In this document: positions 1-9,107 of the stretch, one piece after another
Layout of the letters: each line of letters begins with the position of its first letter
Numbering within the stretch: position 1 is the stretch's first letter
Origin: SLRI01 sp964460465
GTDB lineage: Bacteria; Pseudomonadota; Alphaproteobacteria; Geminicoccales; Geminicoccaceae
Direction of reading: 5' to 3'
Assembly: GCA_964460465.1 (NCBI GenBank)
Contig: CAYWSB010000005.1
Span: 7,733 to 71,732, forward strand
Length of the DNA: 64,000 bases
The notes under the pieces: model-generated
Database searches by the model: none
What the model saw: only the letters and a program-made list of their open reading frames with translations
Told to the model about the DNA's origin: nothing
Program-made: the position numbers and the translations under genes

Positions 1-963
1 TGGCAGCGCATCCGGCGTGAGGTCGAGGAGCCCCGCCCAGACGGCGTGGATCGGGCAGTTCCGGAACGCCGGCAGGACATGGCAGAGCTTCTCCACCACC
101 TGGGCCACGCTGCCGGCCGTGGGGGAGACGCGCGGCACGGGCTCGGTGCCCAGCTGCCCGTGCCAGTCGCCCGCCCCGCTCGTCACCCTGAGCCGGCCGC
201 TCCGCTCCTGCCGCCCGGCCATGTCGGCATTCGCGACGCCGAGCACCGGCCCCAGCAGCGGCGGCACCGGCTCGGTCTGCAGGACGGTGACCATGGGCTG
301 GCGCAGCGGCACGGCGAGGCCGAGCGGGGCCAGGAGGTCGTTGCCGAAGGCACCGCAGGCGAGGACGGCCCGGCGCGTGGCGATGCGCCGCCGGTCGGTC
401 GCGACCGCGGCGAGCGCGCCCCGGCTCACCTCGATGCCGGTGACGCGCTCGCCCGGGGCGAGCCTTGCGCCGTGTCGCGCCGCGGCGCGGGCGAACGCCT
501 GGACGGTCGCCACCGGGTCGGCGCTGCCGTCGGTCGGGCAGTAGGAGGCGGCGAGCACGGCAGGGGCCAGCGCCGGCTCGCGCTCGCGCACGGCCTCGGT
601 GGTCGGCAGGAAGGTCAGGTCCAGGCCCAGCGCCCGCTGGTCGGCCACCAGCCGGCGGACGACCGCGACCTCGTCGACGGTGCGGGCGAGGCGCATGTTG
701 CCGTGCTGGCGGTAGCCGGTCTCGGCATCGAGCTCGGCATCGAGGTCCCGCCAGCGCTCGACCGCCGCCAGCGCCAGCGGCAGCTCGGCCGGGTGGCGGC
801 CGCTCTGCCGCACCCCTGCCAGCGTCCAGCCGGAGGCCATGGCGGCCAGCTGGAAGCGTTCGACCAGCAGCACGCCCACGCCGTCCCGGGCCAGGGCGTA
901 GGCCGCGGCGACCCCGGTGATCCCGCCCCCGATGACGACGACGTCGGCGCGCTCCTCACTCAT
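1..963 (-). CDS. FAD-dependent DAO-family oxidoreductase (3' end missing)
   Basis: The reading frame starts at the ATG at 961-963 and stays open to the left edge, giving 321 codons without a stop. Near the N-terminus is the Rossmann FAD-binding signature VVVIGGGITG, followed by an acidic end to the second strand (LLVER), as in glycine/D-amino-acid oxidases and the beta subunits of opine or sarcosine oxidases. The enzyme presumably oxidises an amine or amino acid using FAD. The substrate cannot be told. It lies 64 bases downstream of a second DAO-family gene on the same strand, so the pair probably form one unit. The C-terminus lies outside the window. Confidence 0.85.
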   Translation of the reverse strand, partial: MSEERADVVVIGGGITGVAAAYALARDGVGVLLVERFQLAAMASGWTLAGVRQSGRHPAELPLALAAVERWRDLDAELDAETGYRQHGNMRLARTVDEVAVVRRLVADQRALGLDLTFLPTTEAVREREPALAPAVLAASYCPTDGSADPVATVQAFARAAARHGARLAPGERVTGIEVSRGALAAVATDRRRIATRRAVLACGAFGNDLLAPLGLAVPLRQPMVTVLQTEPVPPLLGPVLGVANADMAGRQERSGRLRVTSGAGDWHGQLGTEPVPRVSPTAGSVAQVVEKLCHVLPAFRNCPIHAVWAGLLDLTPDALP

Positions 964-1027
964 GACCGTCGTTCTGCCCGCCCGGCCGGCCAGCGACAAG
1001 CCCCATCCGCCATCGTGGCGGGCACGT

Positions 1028-2299
1028 TCAGTTGAAGCGGTCGGGCCGGAAGGCGGCGAGGTCGACCATGGGCGTCCGCCCTGCGGCGAGCTCGGCGACG
1101 GCCTGGCCGGCCGCGGGGCCGATGCCGAAGCCGTGGCCCGAGAAGCCGGTGGAGACCAGGAGACCGGCGATGCCCGGGATCGGGCCGAGCGCGGGAATCT
1201 CGTCCGGCAGCACGTCGATCGCCCCGGCCCAGCGCTCGACGGACCGGACGTCGGCGAGCTGCGGGAAGGCCGCCCCGGCCGAGGCCAGGACCTGGTCCAG
1301 GAGCGCGTGATCGGGAGCGGGATCCAGCACCCGCGTCCGCTCGAACGGGCTCACCCTGTCGCCATCCCAGGGCTTCTCCAAAAGCGCGTCGAGGAACGGC
1401 CGGCCGATGCGGAACTTGAGCTTCTGCCAGTCGCGCCTCAGCACCGGCAGGTAGGGCCGCGCATGGCGGATGTTGGCGGGCACGATCTCGGCCCGCGAGG
1501 CACCGCTCCGGGCCAGGGTGTAGCCGCCGTCGACGCGCCTCCGGAGCGACACCGCCTGGCTGCCGACGGTGGTCTCGGCGATCAGCGGTGCCGGCGTGGT
1601 GCGCTGCACCGAGGAGATCACCTGGAGCTGCGGCAGGGCCACGCCCAAGTGCTCGAGCATCAGCCGCGACCAGGCACCGCCGGCGAGGACCACGCTGTTG
1701 CAGGCGATCCGGCCCTGCTCGGTGACCACGGCCGTGACCCGGCTCGCCGCCCGCTCGACGGTGCGCACGGCGCAACCCTCGAGCACCGGGACCCCGCCGG
1801 CCCGCAGATGGCGCGCCATCGCCGGCACGGCCAGGGCGGGCTCGGCACGCGCATCGGAGGCGGTATGGAGCGCACCCCGGTGCGGGGCCCGGATGTTCGG
1901 CAACAGCGCGTCGGTTTCGGCCACCGAGAGCATGCGGCTGTCGAGCTGGTAGGCCCGCGCGTGCTCGAGCCAGGCGGTATAGCGCGCCGCGTCGGCGTCG
2001 CTCTCGACCAGATAGGTCACGCCGCCGATCTTCCAGCCGATGTCCTCGGGCAGCTCGGCCGCGATCTGGGCCCAGAGCTTCAGGCTCCGGATGATCAGCG
2101 GCAGCTCCGCCGGATCTCGGCCCTGCTTCCTGATCCAGCCCCAGTTGCGGGACGACTGCTCGCCGGCGATCCGGCCCTTCTCGCAGAGCACGACCGGCAC
2201 GCCCAGCTTCGCCAAGTGCCAGGCGGTCGACACGCCCGCGACCCCGCCGCCGATGACGACGACCTCGGTCCGGGAGGGGAGCGGCGGGGGCATGATCAT
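1028..2299 (-). CDS. FAD-dependent DAO-family oxidoreductase
   Basis: A complete 423-residue protein of the DAO family (glycine/D-amino-acid oxidase type). The FAD motif VVVIGGGVAG lies at about residues 13-22 and is followed by an acidic strand end (VVLCEKG). A C-terminal GFSGHGFGIGPA segment is the usual second flavin-contact region of this family. It should catalyse FAD-dependent oxidation of an amine or amino-acid-like substrate in the cytoplasm. There is no signal peptide. The start may be the ATG at 2299 or the in-frame ATG six bases later. It precedes the similar truncated gene at the left edge. The two proteins diverge clearly, so they are old paralogues or two subunits rather than a recent duplication. 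Confidence 0.88.
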   Translation of the reverse strand: MIMPPPLPSRTEVVVIGGGVAGVSTAWHLAKLGVPVVLCEKGRIAGEQSSRNWGWIRKQGRDPAELPLIIRSLKLWAQIAAELPEDIGWKIGGVTYLVESDADAARYTAWLEHARAYQLDSRMLSVAETDALLPNIRAPHRGALHTASDARAEPALAVPAMARHLRAGGVPVLEGCAVRTVERAASRVTAVVTEQGRIACNSVVLAGGAWSRLMLEHLGVALPQLQVISSVQRTTPAPLIAETTVGSQAVSLRRRVDGGYTLARSGASRAEIVPANIRHARPYLPVLRRDWQKLKFRIGRPFLDALLEKPWDGDRVSPFERTRVLDPAPDHALLDQVLASAGAAFPQLADVRSVERWAGAIDVLPDEIPALGPIPGIAGLLVSTGFSGHGFGIGPAAGQAVAELAAGRTPMVDLAAFRPDRFN

Positions 2300-2388
2300 G
2301 TGTCATCCAACGATGCGTGGCGAGGCCCCCTGCATCACAGATGCCGTGGCGTTTGTCCATCGGCCGCACTGTCGCGACCTGACGCCGC

Positions 2389-3645
2389 TCAGCGTGGGAC
2401 GGGGCGTGCCGCGGAGACCGCCAGCGCCATGGCCAGGAGGAGGAGGAAGCCGCGGCTGTCGAGCAGGGTGTGGCTGAAGAGGCCCTGCAGCCCGGCGAGC
2501 CCGACGAAGATCAGCCCGCCCCAGAAGCGGCGATGCCACAGGAGCAGCCCGGCGCTGCCCAAGAAGGCCAGGTAGGCCAGCAGCCCCGGCAGGCCGTTGT
2601 CGAGCCAGTAGCGCATGTAGATGTTGTGGGCACCGACGGTGAAGCGGCGCATGAAGCCGGTGCCGTAGCCGATGAAGGCCCGCTCCTCGATCAGCTCGAG
2701 ATACTCGGCCACCAGCCCGACCCGGCTCTCGTCCTCGGGCACGAGGTCGCGCTGGAAGGTGAGCATCTGCAGCCGGCGCTGCCCTTCCCAGTCGCTGAAC
2801 CCGGCGAGGCCGGAGAGCGACGGCAGCAGGACCCCGATGAGAAACGCCACGGCGGCGACCGCGCCGAGCACGGTCAGCGCCAGGTTGGCACCGCGGAGCG
2901 CCTCGCGGGTCAGCAGCAGGTACGATCCCGCGAGCAGGAGGAAGAGGAGCAGGCCGCCCCGCGACTGGGTGACGAGGACGGCGAGGAAGGTCAGCACCAG
3001 CAATAGGGCGTCGCTCCCGCGCAGACGATCGTAGCGCAGGAGAAGCGCCGTGAGCGAGACGGTGATGAAGGCGGCGGTGTTGGCGTCGCCCATCACGCCG
3101 GCGGCCCGGTCCCGCGCGGTCGCCCAATGATAGGCCGCCGGAATGAAGCTCGCGAAATAGCCCGGGACGAACAGCTCGACCGTGATCGTGAGCACGGCGA
3201 CGAGCCAGGCCGCGAGGATGATGCCGCGCCACCAGGTGACGACCGGCCGGCTGCCGCCGAGCATCAGGCCGAGGACGAAGACGATCACGGCATAGGGCAG
3301 GATGATGATCTGCGTCGCCCCGTCGTCCCAGTTGGCCCCGGGCAGGATCGCACCCGGCAGCAGGGCGATCGCGGCCAGCAGCGCCAGGGCGAAGAGCGGC
3401 GCCCGATTGCACACGAGGGCGGCGAACGGGCCGAGCAGCTGGTCCCGCTGGGCGAGCTGGGCGGTGGTCCAGAAGGCCAGCAGCGGCGCGAACAGGCCGA
3501 GAAGGAGACGAGTCGGCTGATCGAACGGCGACTGGTCGATCAGGGCCAGGAACATGTCGGCGTGCGTCACGAACAGCACGATGATGAAGGCCGCGAACGG
3601 CGCGAGCAGACGATCGGCGAGGGTCGGCGGCTCTAGCGCGATCAC
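2389..3645 (-). CDS. O-antigen ligase / polysaccharide polymerase (Wzy_C family)
   Basis: A 418-residue, almost entirely hydrophobic protein with about ten to twelve membrane helices. It carries two marks of the O-antigen ligase (Wzy_C) family: VTQSRGGLLLFLLL in the middle, and the periplasmic-loop region AHNIYMRYWLDNGLPGLLAY near the C-terminus. Family members join or polymerise undecaprenyl-linked polysaccharide units on the periplasmic side of the inner membrane. The GTG start at 3645 is chosen because it overlaps the stop of the upstream glycosyltransferase as GTGA, which indicates translational coupling. With the flippase two genes upstream it makes a Wzx/Wzy-dependent pathway likely. 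Ligase and polymerase cannot be separated by sequence alone. Confidence 0.86.
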   Translation of the reverse strand: MIALEPPTLADRLLAPFAAFIIVLFVTHADMFLALIDQSPFDQPTRLLLGLFAPLLAFWTTAQLAQRDQLLGPFAALVCNRAPLFALALLAAIALLPGAILPGANWDDGATQIIILPYAVIVFVLGLMLGGSRPVVTWWRGIILAAWLVAVLTITVELFVPGYFASFIPAAYHWATARDRAAGVMGDANTAAFITVSLTALLLRYDRLRGSDALLLVLTFLAVLVTQSRGGLLLFLLLAGSYLLLTREALRGANLALTVLGAVAAVAFLIGVLLPSLSGLAGFSDWEGQRRLQMLTFQRDLVPEDESRVGLVAEYLELIEERAFIGYGTGFMRRFTVGAHNIYMRYWLDNGLPGLLAYLAFLGSAGLLLWHRRFWGGLIFVGLAGLQGLFSHTLLDSRGFLLLLAMALAVSAARPVPR

Positions 3646-4781
3646 GACGCGGTCCCGCCGGCAGGCCGGCCGAGCACTGCGGCCAGTTGCTGGTCGACGA
3701 GACGGTCGGTGGTGAAGTCCCGGGTGCGCTCGGCCAGCAGCGCCTTCGGGGTCGGGGCAGCCAGCGCCGCGCCGATGGCATCCGCCAGCGCCTTGGGGTC
3801 CTTCATCGGCACCAGCCGGCCATAGCGGCCGTCGGCGAGGATCTCCCGCGGGCCGTGCGGGCAGTCGGTGCTGACCACTTGGCAGCCGGTCGCCATCGCC
3901 TCGATCAGCACCGTCGGCAGGCCCTCGCGGGTGGAGGCCAGGACGAAGAGCCGGGCGCGGGCGAAGAGGGCGAAGGGGTTGGCACGAAAGCCGGCGAAGC
4001 GGACCCGGCCGGCGAGCCCGAGGCCTGCCGCCAGGGTCTCGAGCGCCGGCCGCTCCGGGCCCTCGCCGAGAATGACGAGCTCCAGCTCCGGCCCCCCGTC
4101 GAGGGCGGCGAAGGCCTCGAGCAGGGTGGGGAAATCCTTGATCGGCGCCAGCCGCCCGGCCGAGACGATGAAGGGGCGCCCGTCGAGGTCGGCGAGGTCG
4201 GGGTCGAGCGGGGCCATCCCCCGGCTCGCCGGATCGACCGTGAGCACGGCGTTGTGGATCACCCGGACCTGCTCGGGTGGCAGATCGAGCGTGGTGATCA
4301 CGTCCTGCCGGATGCCCTCCGAGACCGCCACAATCAACCCGGCCTGGCGGTAGAGTCGGCGGGCGAGCGCCATCACCAGGCGGCCGCGCTGCACGTTCTT
4401 TCCGGTGTCGAGCGAGACCGGGCTGTGCACGCTCACCACCACCCGGCAGACGTTGCCGGCCAGCCGGTTGGCCAGGAGCGCCACCACGTTGGCATGGTCG
4501 ATCGCGGCATAGAGGGCAACCGGCCGCTCGCGCCGGAGATAGCGGACGAGCGGCAGGAGGGCCGTGACCGTGCGCCGGCAGCCGAGATCGACCAGCCGCA
4601 CGCCGGCCGGCACGGCGTCCAGGTAAGGGCCCGCGGCGGTGGCCAGCACGAGATCGACGGCGAAGCCGCGGTCGACCAGCTCGCCCGCCAGATTGACCAT
4701 GACCCGCTCCGCCCCGCCCGAGTAGAGGGCGGGGAGGAAGAGGGCGAGACGCTCTCGCGGCGCCGGTGTCGCCTCGGTCAT
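3642..4781 (-). CDS. GT4-family glycosyltransferase
   Basis: A 379-residue GT-B fold glycosyltransferase. The N-terminal acceptor domain begins LALFLPALYSGGAERVMVNL, a typical GT4 opening with the GGAE motif. The C-terminal nucleotide-sugar domain contains LVILGEGPERPALE and the E-x7-E element EGLPTVLIEAMATG. It should add one sugar to a lipid-linked oligosaccharide at the cytoplasmic face of the inner membrane. Donor and acceptor are unknown. It overlaps the flippase gene upstream (ATGA at 4778-4781) and the polymerase gene downstream (GTGA), so these three genes form a tightly coupled block. Confidence 0.9.
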   Translation of the reverse strand: MTEATPAPRERLALFLPALYSGGAERVMVNLAGELVDRGFAVDLVLATAAGPYLDAVPAGVRLVDLGCRRTVTALLPLVRYLRRERPVALYAAIDHANVVALLANRLAGNVCRVVVSVHSPVSLDTGKNVQRGRLVMALARRLYRQAGLIVAVSEGIRQDVITTLDLPPEQVRVIHNAVLTVDPASRGMAPLDPDLADLDGRPFIVSAGRLAPIKDFPTLLEAFAALDGGPELELVILGEGPERPALETLAAGLGLAGRVRFAGFRANPFALFARARLFVLASTREGLPTVLIEAMATGCQVVSTDCPHGPREILADGRYGRLVPMKDPKALADAIGAALAAPTPKALLAERTRDFTTDRLVDQQLAAVLGRPAGGTAS

Positions 4782-6232
4782 GCCGGCCGTCCCGCCGCCG
4801 GCCCGGCCGCGAGGGGTGCGCGCAGCCGCTGCCAGAGCTGCCGCCGCAGGCCGCCCACATCGAGCAGCCAGACCGTGGCGAGGTAGGCGAGGGCACCGGT
4901 CGCGACCTGCAGGCCGAGGGCGGCCACGCCGGTCAGGTCGCGCAGCGGCCAGGCGACGGCGACCATGACCAGGGTCGCCAGCAGGAGCCTCGCCAGGTCG
5001 CCCCAGGGCAGCGGCAGGGTGAGGTGCCGCCGGCCGAGGGCGATGCTCAACGCCAGGGCGAGGGCGCTGGCGAGCACGGTGGCCCAGGCCGCCCCGGTCA
5101 GCCCCATGGCCGGGATCAGGGCGAGGTTGAGGGCGAGATTGACGAGCGCCGCCGCCCCCGAGACCACGGCCTGGATGCCGACCCGGCCGGTGAGCTGGAA
5201 GGCCATGTCGAAGTAGAAGGTCCGGGTCTTCTGGATCAGCACGGCGAGGGCCACGATCGGCATGACCTGGGCGGCGCTGTCGCGAAAGGCGGGGCCGGCG
5301 ATGACGCCGGTGATGCTGGGTGCCAGCAGCGCCATGCCGCAGGCGGCCGGCAGGCCCAGGCCCCAGAGCAGCAGCGCGTTCTGCCGCAGGCGGGGTGCCG
5401 CCGCCGCGAGGCCGCCTTCCTCGTAGGCGCGGACGGCGATCGGGTAGGCCGCGAGGTTGACGATCACCAGCACGGTGCCGAGGGTGAAGTTGGTCAGATC
5501 GTGGCCGACCGCATAGACACCCGCCGCATCGATGCCGATCAGCCGGGCGATCAGCAGCCGGTCGGCGGCGAAGAGCACGTAGTCGAAGGCGATGGTGACC
5601 ACCAGGGGGGCGCCGTAGAGCAGGAGGCGGCGCAAGATGGCGGGATCGACGAGGCGCGGCCGGCAGCCCCGGAAGACCCGCAGGCTCGGCCGCAACGAGG
5701 ACACGACATAGCCGACGGCGAGCCCCATGAGCACGCCCTCGGCACCCGTGCCGGCGAGCACGAGGGTGCTGCCCACGGCGAGCGCCACGGTCGCCCGGAC
5801 GATGCCGATCCGGCCGTACACGGCCGGCCGCAGCTGGGCGTTGGCGAGCCGGAGCTGGATCTCGCTGTAGGCCTCGACGCAGAGCAGCACGACGCCGAGC
5901 AGCAGCAGCCGTCTGGCGGACGGATCGTCGAGCCAGAGGAGGAGCGGTGCGGCCAGCGCCGCCGCCACCAGGACGATCGCGAGGTAGCCCGCCAGGACCG
6001 ACGAGAGGAAGCGCTCCGGTGCCTCGCGATAGGCCGCCCAGAAGCGGCCGAGGCTGAGCTGCAGCCAGAGGAAGGCCGCCATGTGCGCCATGCCGATGGT
6101 CGCCACGACCACCGCGTAGCGACCGTAGTCGGCGGGCTCCAGCAGCCGGGTATAGATCGCGATGGCGGCGAAGTTGACCGCCGCCGGCAGACCCCTGGCC
6201 AGCGCGTAGGCCAGTCCATGGCGCACCATCAT
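4778..6232 (-). CDS. Wzx-like polysaccharide flippase (MOP superfamily)
   Basis: A 484-residue integral membrane protein with roughly twelve to fourteen predicted helices. The N-terminus reads RGLPAAVNFAAIAIYTRLL then PADYGRYAVV, which is typical of polysaccharide-synthesis/MATE-like (MOP) exporters. Its likely task is to flip undecaprenyl-linked repeat units across the inner membrane for the polymerase encoded two genes later. Two adjacent ATGs at 6232 and 6229 are possible starts; the first is used. An upstream in-frame extension to 6592 is rejected because its composition is that of a shadow frame. The 154 bases up to the next gene hold no recognised feature. Confidence 0.88.
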   Translation of the reverse strand: MMVRHGLAYALARGLPAAVNFAAIAIYTRLLEPADYGRYAVVVATIGMAHMAAFLWLQLSLGRFWAAYREAPERFLSSVLAGYLAIVLVAAALAAPLLLWLDDPSARRLLLLGVVLLCVEAYSEIQLRLANAQLRPAVYGRIGIVRATVALAVGSTLVLAGTGAEGVLMGLAVGYVVSSLRPSLRVFRGCRPRLVDPAILRRLLLYGAPLVVTIAFDYVLFAADRLLIARLIGIDAAGVYAVGHDLTNFTLGTVLVIVNLAAYPIAVRAYEEGGLAAAAPRLRQNALLLWGLGLPAACGMALLAPSITGVIAGPAFRDSAAQVMPIVALAVLIQKTRTFYFDMAFQLTGRVGIQAVVSGAAALVNLALNLALIPAMGLTGAAWATVLASALALALSIALGRRHLTLPLPWGDLARLLLATLVMVAVAWPLRDLTGVAALGLQVATGALAYLATVWLLDVGGLRRQLWQRLRAPLAAGPAAGRPA

Positions 6233-6386
6233 GACGCAGCCGGCCCTTCGCTGTGGCATCTGCCGCGGCCTCGCCGCATCGGGCAGGGCGCGATGCCGCC
6301 AGGGGGCGCGTCGTCCCGGCGCGCAGCGAGGGGCCGGGAGGCGCGCGCGACGCCGAGGCGTCCGGCAGCGACCGAGGGGGCGCCCA

Positions 6387-7610
6387 TCACGCCGCCCGGG
6401 CCATGGCGGCCACGACCCGGCTGCCGTCGCCGTCGTGGCGATGCAGGCACTCGGCGTAGAGCCGGCGGTAGGCGTCGACCACCGCAGGCAGGCCATGGCC
6501 GGCGGCGATGCGGGCTCGCGCCCGGCGGCCGAGGGCGGCGCGCCCGTCCGTGCCGAGCTCGAGCAGCGCATCCAGGGCGGCGGCCAGGGCAACCGGATCG
6601 CGCGGCGGCACGACCCGGCCGGTGTCGCCGATGATCGCCCGGCAATCGCCGCTGTCGGTGGCGACGCAGGGCACGCCCACGGCCATCGCCTCGCCGATGA
6701 AGTTGGGAAAGCCCTCGCCCCAGGCCGAGCTCAGGACGGCGAGGTCGAGCCCCTTGATCACCGGCGCCGGGTCGGCGAGCGGCCCGAGCCGGACCACGTC
6801 GCGGGCGAGGCCATGCGCCGCGATCGCCTGCCCGAGCGTCGCGTTGGCCGGCTCGGTGCCCGAGCCCAGCAGGACCAGGGTCAGCTCGCGCCCGGACGCC
6901 ACCAGGCGCGCTACCGCCGCGAGCAGGTTGGCGTGGTCCTTCATCGGCCGCAGCTCGGCGGCGATGCCGATGACGGGCCGGGCATCGGCGAGGCCGAGGC
7001 GGCGCCGGAGCGCCGGGCCGGCCGCCGGGTCGGGCGCCAGGGCCGCGAGGTCGAAGCCGTTGCCGATGACCCGCGCGCGCGTCGTCGCGTAGCCCAGGGC
7101 GGCGTGCTGCTGGACCGCGGTCTCGGCATTGTAGACGATGGCGACGGGCCATCCGGAGAGCCGCGCCCCGGCGCCGATCACCCAACGGGTGAGGCGCGGC
7201 TCGGCCGTCGGCGCATCGAGGGCGCCACGGATGTTCCAGAGGATCGGCGGCCGGCGCCGGGTGCCGGCCAGGGCCAGCGGCATGGCGAGGCTGGCCGCCA
7301 GGTTGCCGTGGTACATCCAGCCCTGCACGAGATCCGGGCGCAGCCGCCGCAGCAGCCGGGCGAGCGCCGGCAGGCCCAGGGGGGCGGCGCGGCGGCCGAG
7401 GTTCAGGCCGTGCACGGTGGCCCCGGCGGCGCGGATGGGTGCCGCGAGCGGGCCGGCGTCGAGCAGCGACACGACGTGGGTGCGGCCGGGCTCCGACAGC
7501 GGCGCGGCGATCAGCCTGGCCAGCATCCGCTGCGCGCCGCCGAGCTCGAGGCTGGTGACGACGTGGACGATCGTCGCCGCCAGGGGCGCGGCACCGGCGG
7601 ACGCGGTCAA
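6387..7610 (-). CDS. GT4-family glycosyltransferase
   Basis: A 407-residue GT-B glycosyltransferase. The N-terminal motif is VTSLELGGAQRMLARLI, and the donor-binding half contains GIAAELRPMKDHANLL, LVLLGSGTE and the E-x7-E motif GEGFPNFIGEAMAVGVP. It probably extends a lipid-linked oligosaccharide in the cytoplasm. The TTG at 7610 is preferred as start: a GGAGG stands six bases before it, and TTGA overlaps the stop of the upstream aminotransferase. The GTG six bases further upstream would touch that Shine-Dalgarno sequence directly and so is unlikely. Confidence 0.88.
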   Translation of the reverse strand: MTASAGAAPLAATIVHVVTSLELGGAQRMLARLIAAPLSEPGRTHVVSLLDAGPLAAPIRAAGATVHGLNLGRRAAPLGLPALARLLRRLRPDLVQGWMYHGNLAASLAMPLALAGTRRRPPILWNIRGALDAPTAEPRLTRWVIGAGARLSGWPVAIVYNAETAVQQHAALGYATTRARVIGNGFDLAALAPDPAAGPALRRRLGLADARPVIGIAAELRPMKDHANLLAAVARLVASGRELTLVLLGSGTEPANATLGQAIAAHGLARDVVRLGPLADPAPVIKGLDLAVLSSAWGEGFPNFIGEAMAVGVPCVATDSGDCRAIIGDTGRVVPPRDPVALAAALDALLELGTDGRAALGRRARARIAAGHGLPAVVDAYRRLYAECLHRHDGDGSRVVAAMARAA

Positions 7611-8794
7611 GCCCACCCTCCGACCTCGCGGATGACCTCGGCGACGCGGGCGATGTCGGCGTCCTGCAGCGCCCCGCCCGACGGCAGGCAGAGGCCGTTG
7701 CGGAAGAGGTCGGCGCCGCGCCGACCACCGAAATGGCGGGCGCCGGCGAAGACCGGCTGCAGGTGCATCGGCTTCCACAGCGGCCGCGCCTCGATCCCCG
7801 CGGCGTCGAGCGCCAGCCGGATCGTCTCGCTGTCGGCGCCGAAACGCGCCGCATCGACGGTGATGCAGGTGAGCCAGCAATTGGCGACGCCGTAGCTGGC
7901 CTGTGGCATGAAGTGGATGCCGGGAAGGTCGCCGAGCAGCCGCCGGTAGGTCGCGAAGATCGCGCGCCGGCGGGCGACGCGGGCGGGCAGGAGCTCGAGC
8001 TGGCCGAGCCCGATTGCCGCCAGGACGTTGCTCATGCGGTAGTTGTAGCCCAGCTCGACATGCTCGTAGTGCGGCACGGGCTGGCGCGCCTGCTGCGAGA
8101 GATAGCGGGCGCGCTCGATCAGCGAGCGGTCGTCGGCCGCCAGCACGCCGCCGCCGCCGCTGGTGATGATCTTGTTGCCGTTGAACGAGTAGGCGGCCAT
8201 GGCGGCGCCCCGGCCGGCGTGGCGTCCCTTGTAGCGGGCGCCCATGGCCTCGGCGCTGTCGGCGACCAGGGGGATGCCGAGCGGCTCGAGCACCGCCGCC
8301 AGCGCATCGAGATCGGCCGACTGCCCGTAGAGGTCGCAGGGGATCACCGCCTTTGGCCTGCGGCCCTCGCGCTCGAGCGTGCCGACGGCGTGCGCCAGCA
8401 GGACCGGGTCCATCGTCCAGGTCAGCGGGTCGACGTCGACGAAGACGGGCTCGGCGCCCTGCATGACGACCGGCGACACGCCGGCGATGAAGGTGAGATC
8501 CGCCGCGATCACCACGTCGCCCGGACCGACATCGAGGCAGCGCATGGCGAGATGGAGCGCGGCCGTGCCGCTGGTCACGGCGACGCAATGGCGAAAGCCG
8601 GTGACCGCGCACATCGCCGCCTCGAAGCGCTCGAGCATCGGTCCGGCGGGAGCGACGTAGTTGCTCGCGAACGCCTCGTTGACCAGCGCCAGCTCGCGGC
8701 CGGAGATCTCCGGCGGCGACAGGTGGAGCCGCGCCGGCGTGCCGCTCGGCGGCTCGCCGAGCAGGGCTTCCGGCAGCGAGTCGGGGTGGCGCAT
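7607..8794 (-). CDS. DegT/DnrJ/EryC1/StrS-family sugar aminotransferase (PglE-like)
   Basis: A 395-residue PLP-dependent aminotransferase acting on a nucleotide-linked keto-sugar. The pattern fits the family: FASNYVAPAGPMLERFEAA at the start, VAVTSGTAALHLAM for phosphate binding, LVADSAEAMGA for the PLP-ring Asp, and YSFNGNKIITSGGGG with the Schiff-base lysine. Members such as PglE convert UDP-4-keto-6-deoxy-GlcNAc to the 4-amino sugar. A matching 4,6-dehydratase of the PglF/CapD type is encoded divergently at 9108, which supports that role. The ATG at 8794 is chosen (GAGAG six bases upstream) over a TTG at 8812. It is the first gene of the minus-strand polysaccharide arm. Confidence 0.9.
   Translation of the reverse strand: MRHPDSLPEALLGEPPSGTPARLHLSPPEISGRELALVNEAFASNYVAPAGPMLERFEAAMCAVTGFRHCVAVTSGTAALHLAMRCLDVGPGDVVIAADLTFIAGVSPVVMQGAEPVFVDVDPLTWTMDPVLLAHAVGTLEREGRRPKAVIPCDLYGQSADLDALAAVLEPLGIPLVADSAEAMGARYKGRHAGRGAAMAAYSFNGNKIITSGGGGVLAADDRSLIERARYLSQQARQPVPHYEHVELGYNYRMSNVLAAIGLGQLELLPARVARRRAIFATYRRLLGDLPGIHFMPQASYGVANCWLTCITVDAARFGADSETIRLALDAAGIEARPLWKPMHLQPVFAGARHFGGRRGADLFRNGLCLPSGGALQDADIARVAEVIREVGGWA
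7617..7621 (-). promoter_or_regulatory. Ribosome binding site fixing a TTG start
   Basis: GGAGG on the minus strand sits six bases before TTG (7610-7608) but directly abuts the alternative GTG at 7616. The spacing therefore decides for the rare TTG start of the glycosyltransferase at 6387-7610. Confidence 0.6.
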
Positions 8795-9107
8795 GGCTTG
8801 CTCTCGATGCAAGAGGGGCGGTCCCGCCGCGCGGCGGCCGCTGCACGCCGGGGTTATGCGCCCTTCGTAAAAAAAAGGTCAATCTCCGGGCTTGGCACCC
8901 GATACCATAATATGCGAAGAGCGCAAGGCTTCTGGTCATCATCGCTTTCTTGTGGAGTTATAATCTCAACGGGCGATTAACCCAGAAGTGAACCAAGTAG
9001 GTTAACGAAGCGGGTCGGATAGAGTTGTAAATGAATCCGACACCCTGTCAGATGGCCAGGATGGCTCTATGAATTACTCGACTTCTACTCGATGAGGGTG
9101 ATCAACC
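8795..9107. promoter_or_regulatory. Divergent control region of the polysaccharide locus
   Basis: This 313-base gap between two divergent genes is clearly richer in A+T than its surroundings. It holds a perfect -10 hexamer TATAAT at 8959-8964 (plus strand; no convincing -35), a run of eight A at 8869-8876, and TTAACC/GGTTAA at 8977-8982 and 9000-9005. It also holds a 7-bp inverted repeat GTCGGAT/ATCCGAC at 9014-9020 and 9035-9041, and the direct repeat ACTCGA at 9076-9081 and 9087-9092, exactly 11 bp apart. I infer that both arms are transcribed from here under the control of at least one DNA-binding protein. No coding frame is credible. Confidence 0.55.

Noticed and set aside
8892..8911. TTGGCA at 8892-8897 with CATAAT at 8906-8911 as a promoter
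   Set aside because: Only eight bases separate the two hexamers, too few for a sigma70-type promoter.
8977..9005. TTAACC/GGTTAA before the dehydratase gene as a fifth TetR operator
   Set aside because: The arms are similar but 17 bases apart, not four, and the gene belongs to the polysaccharide locus.
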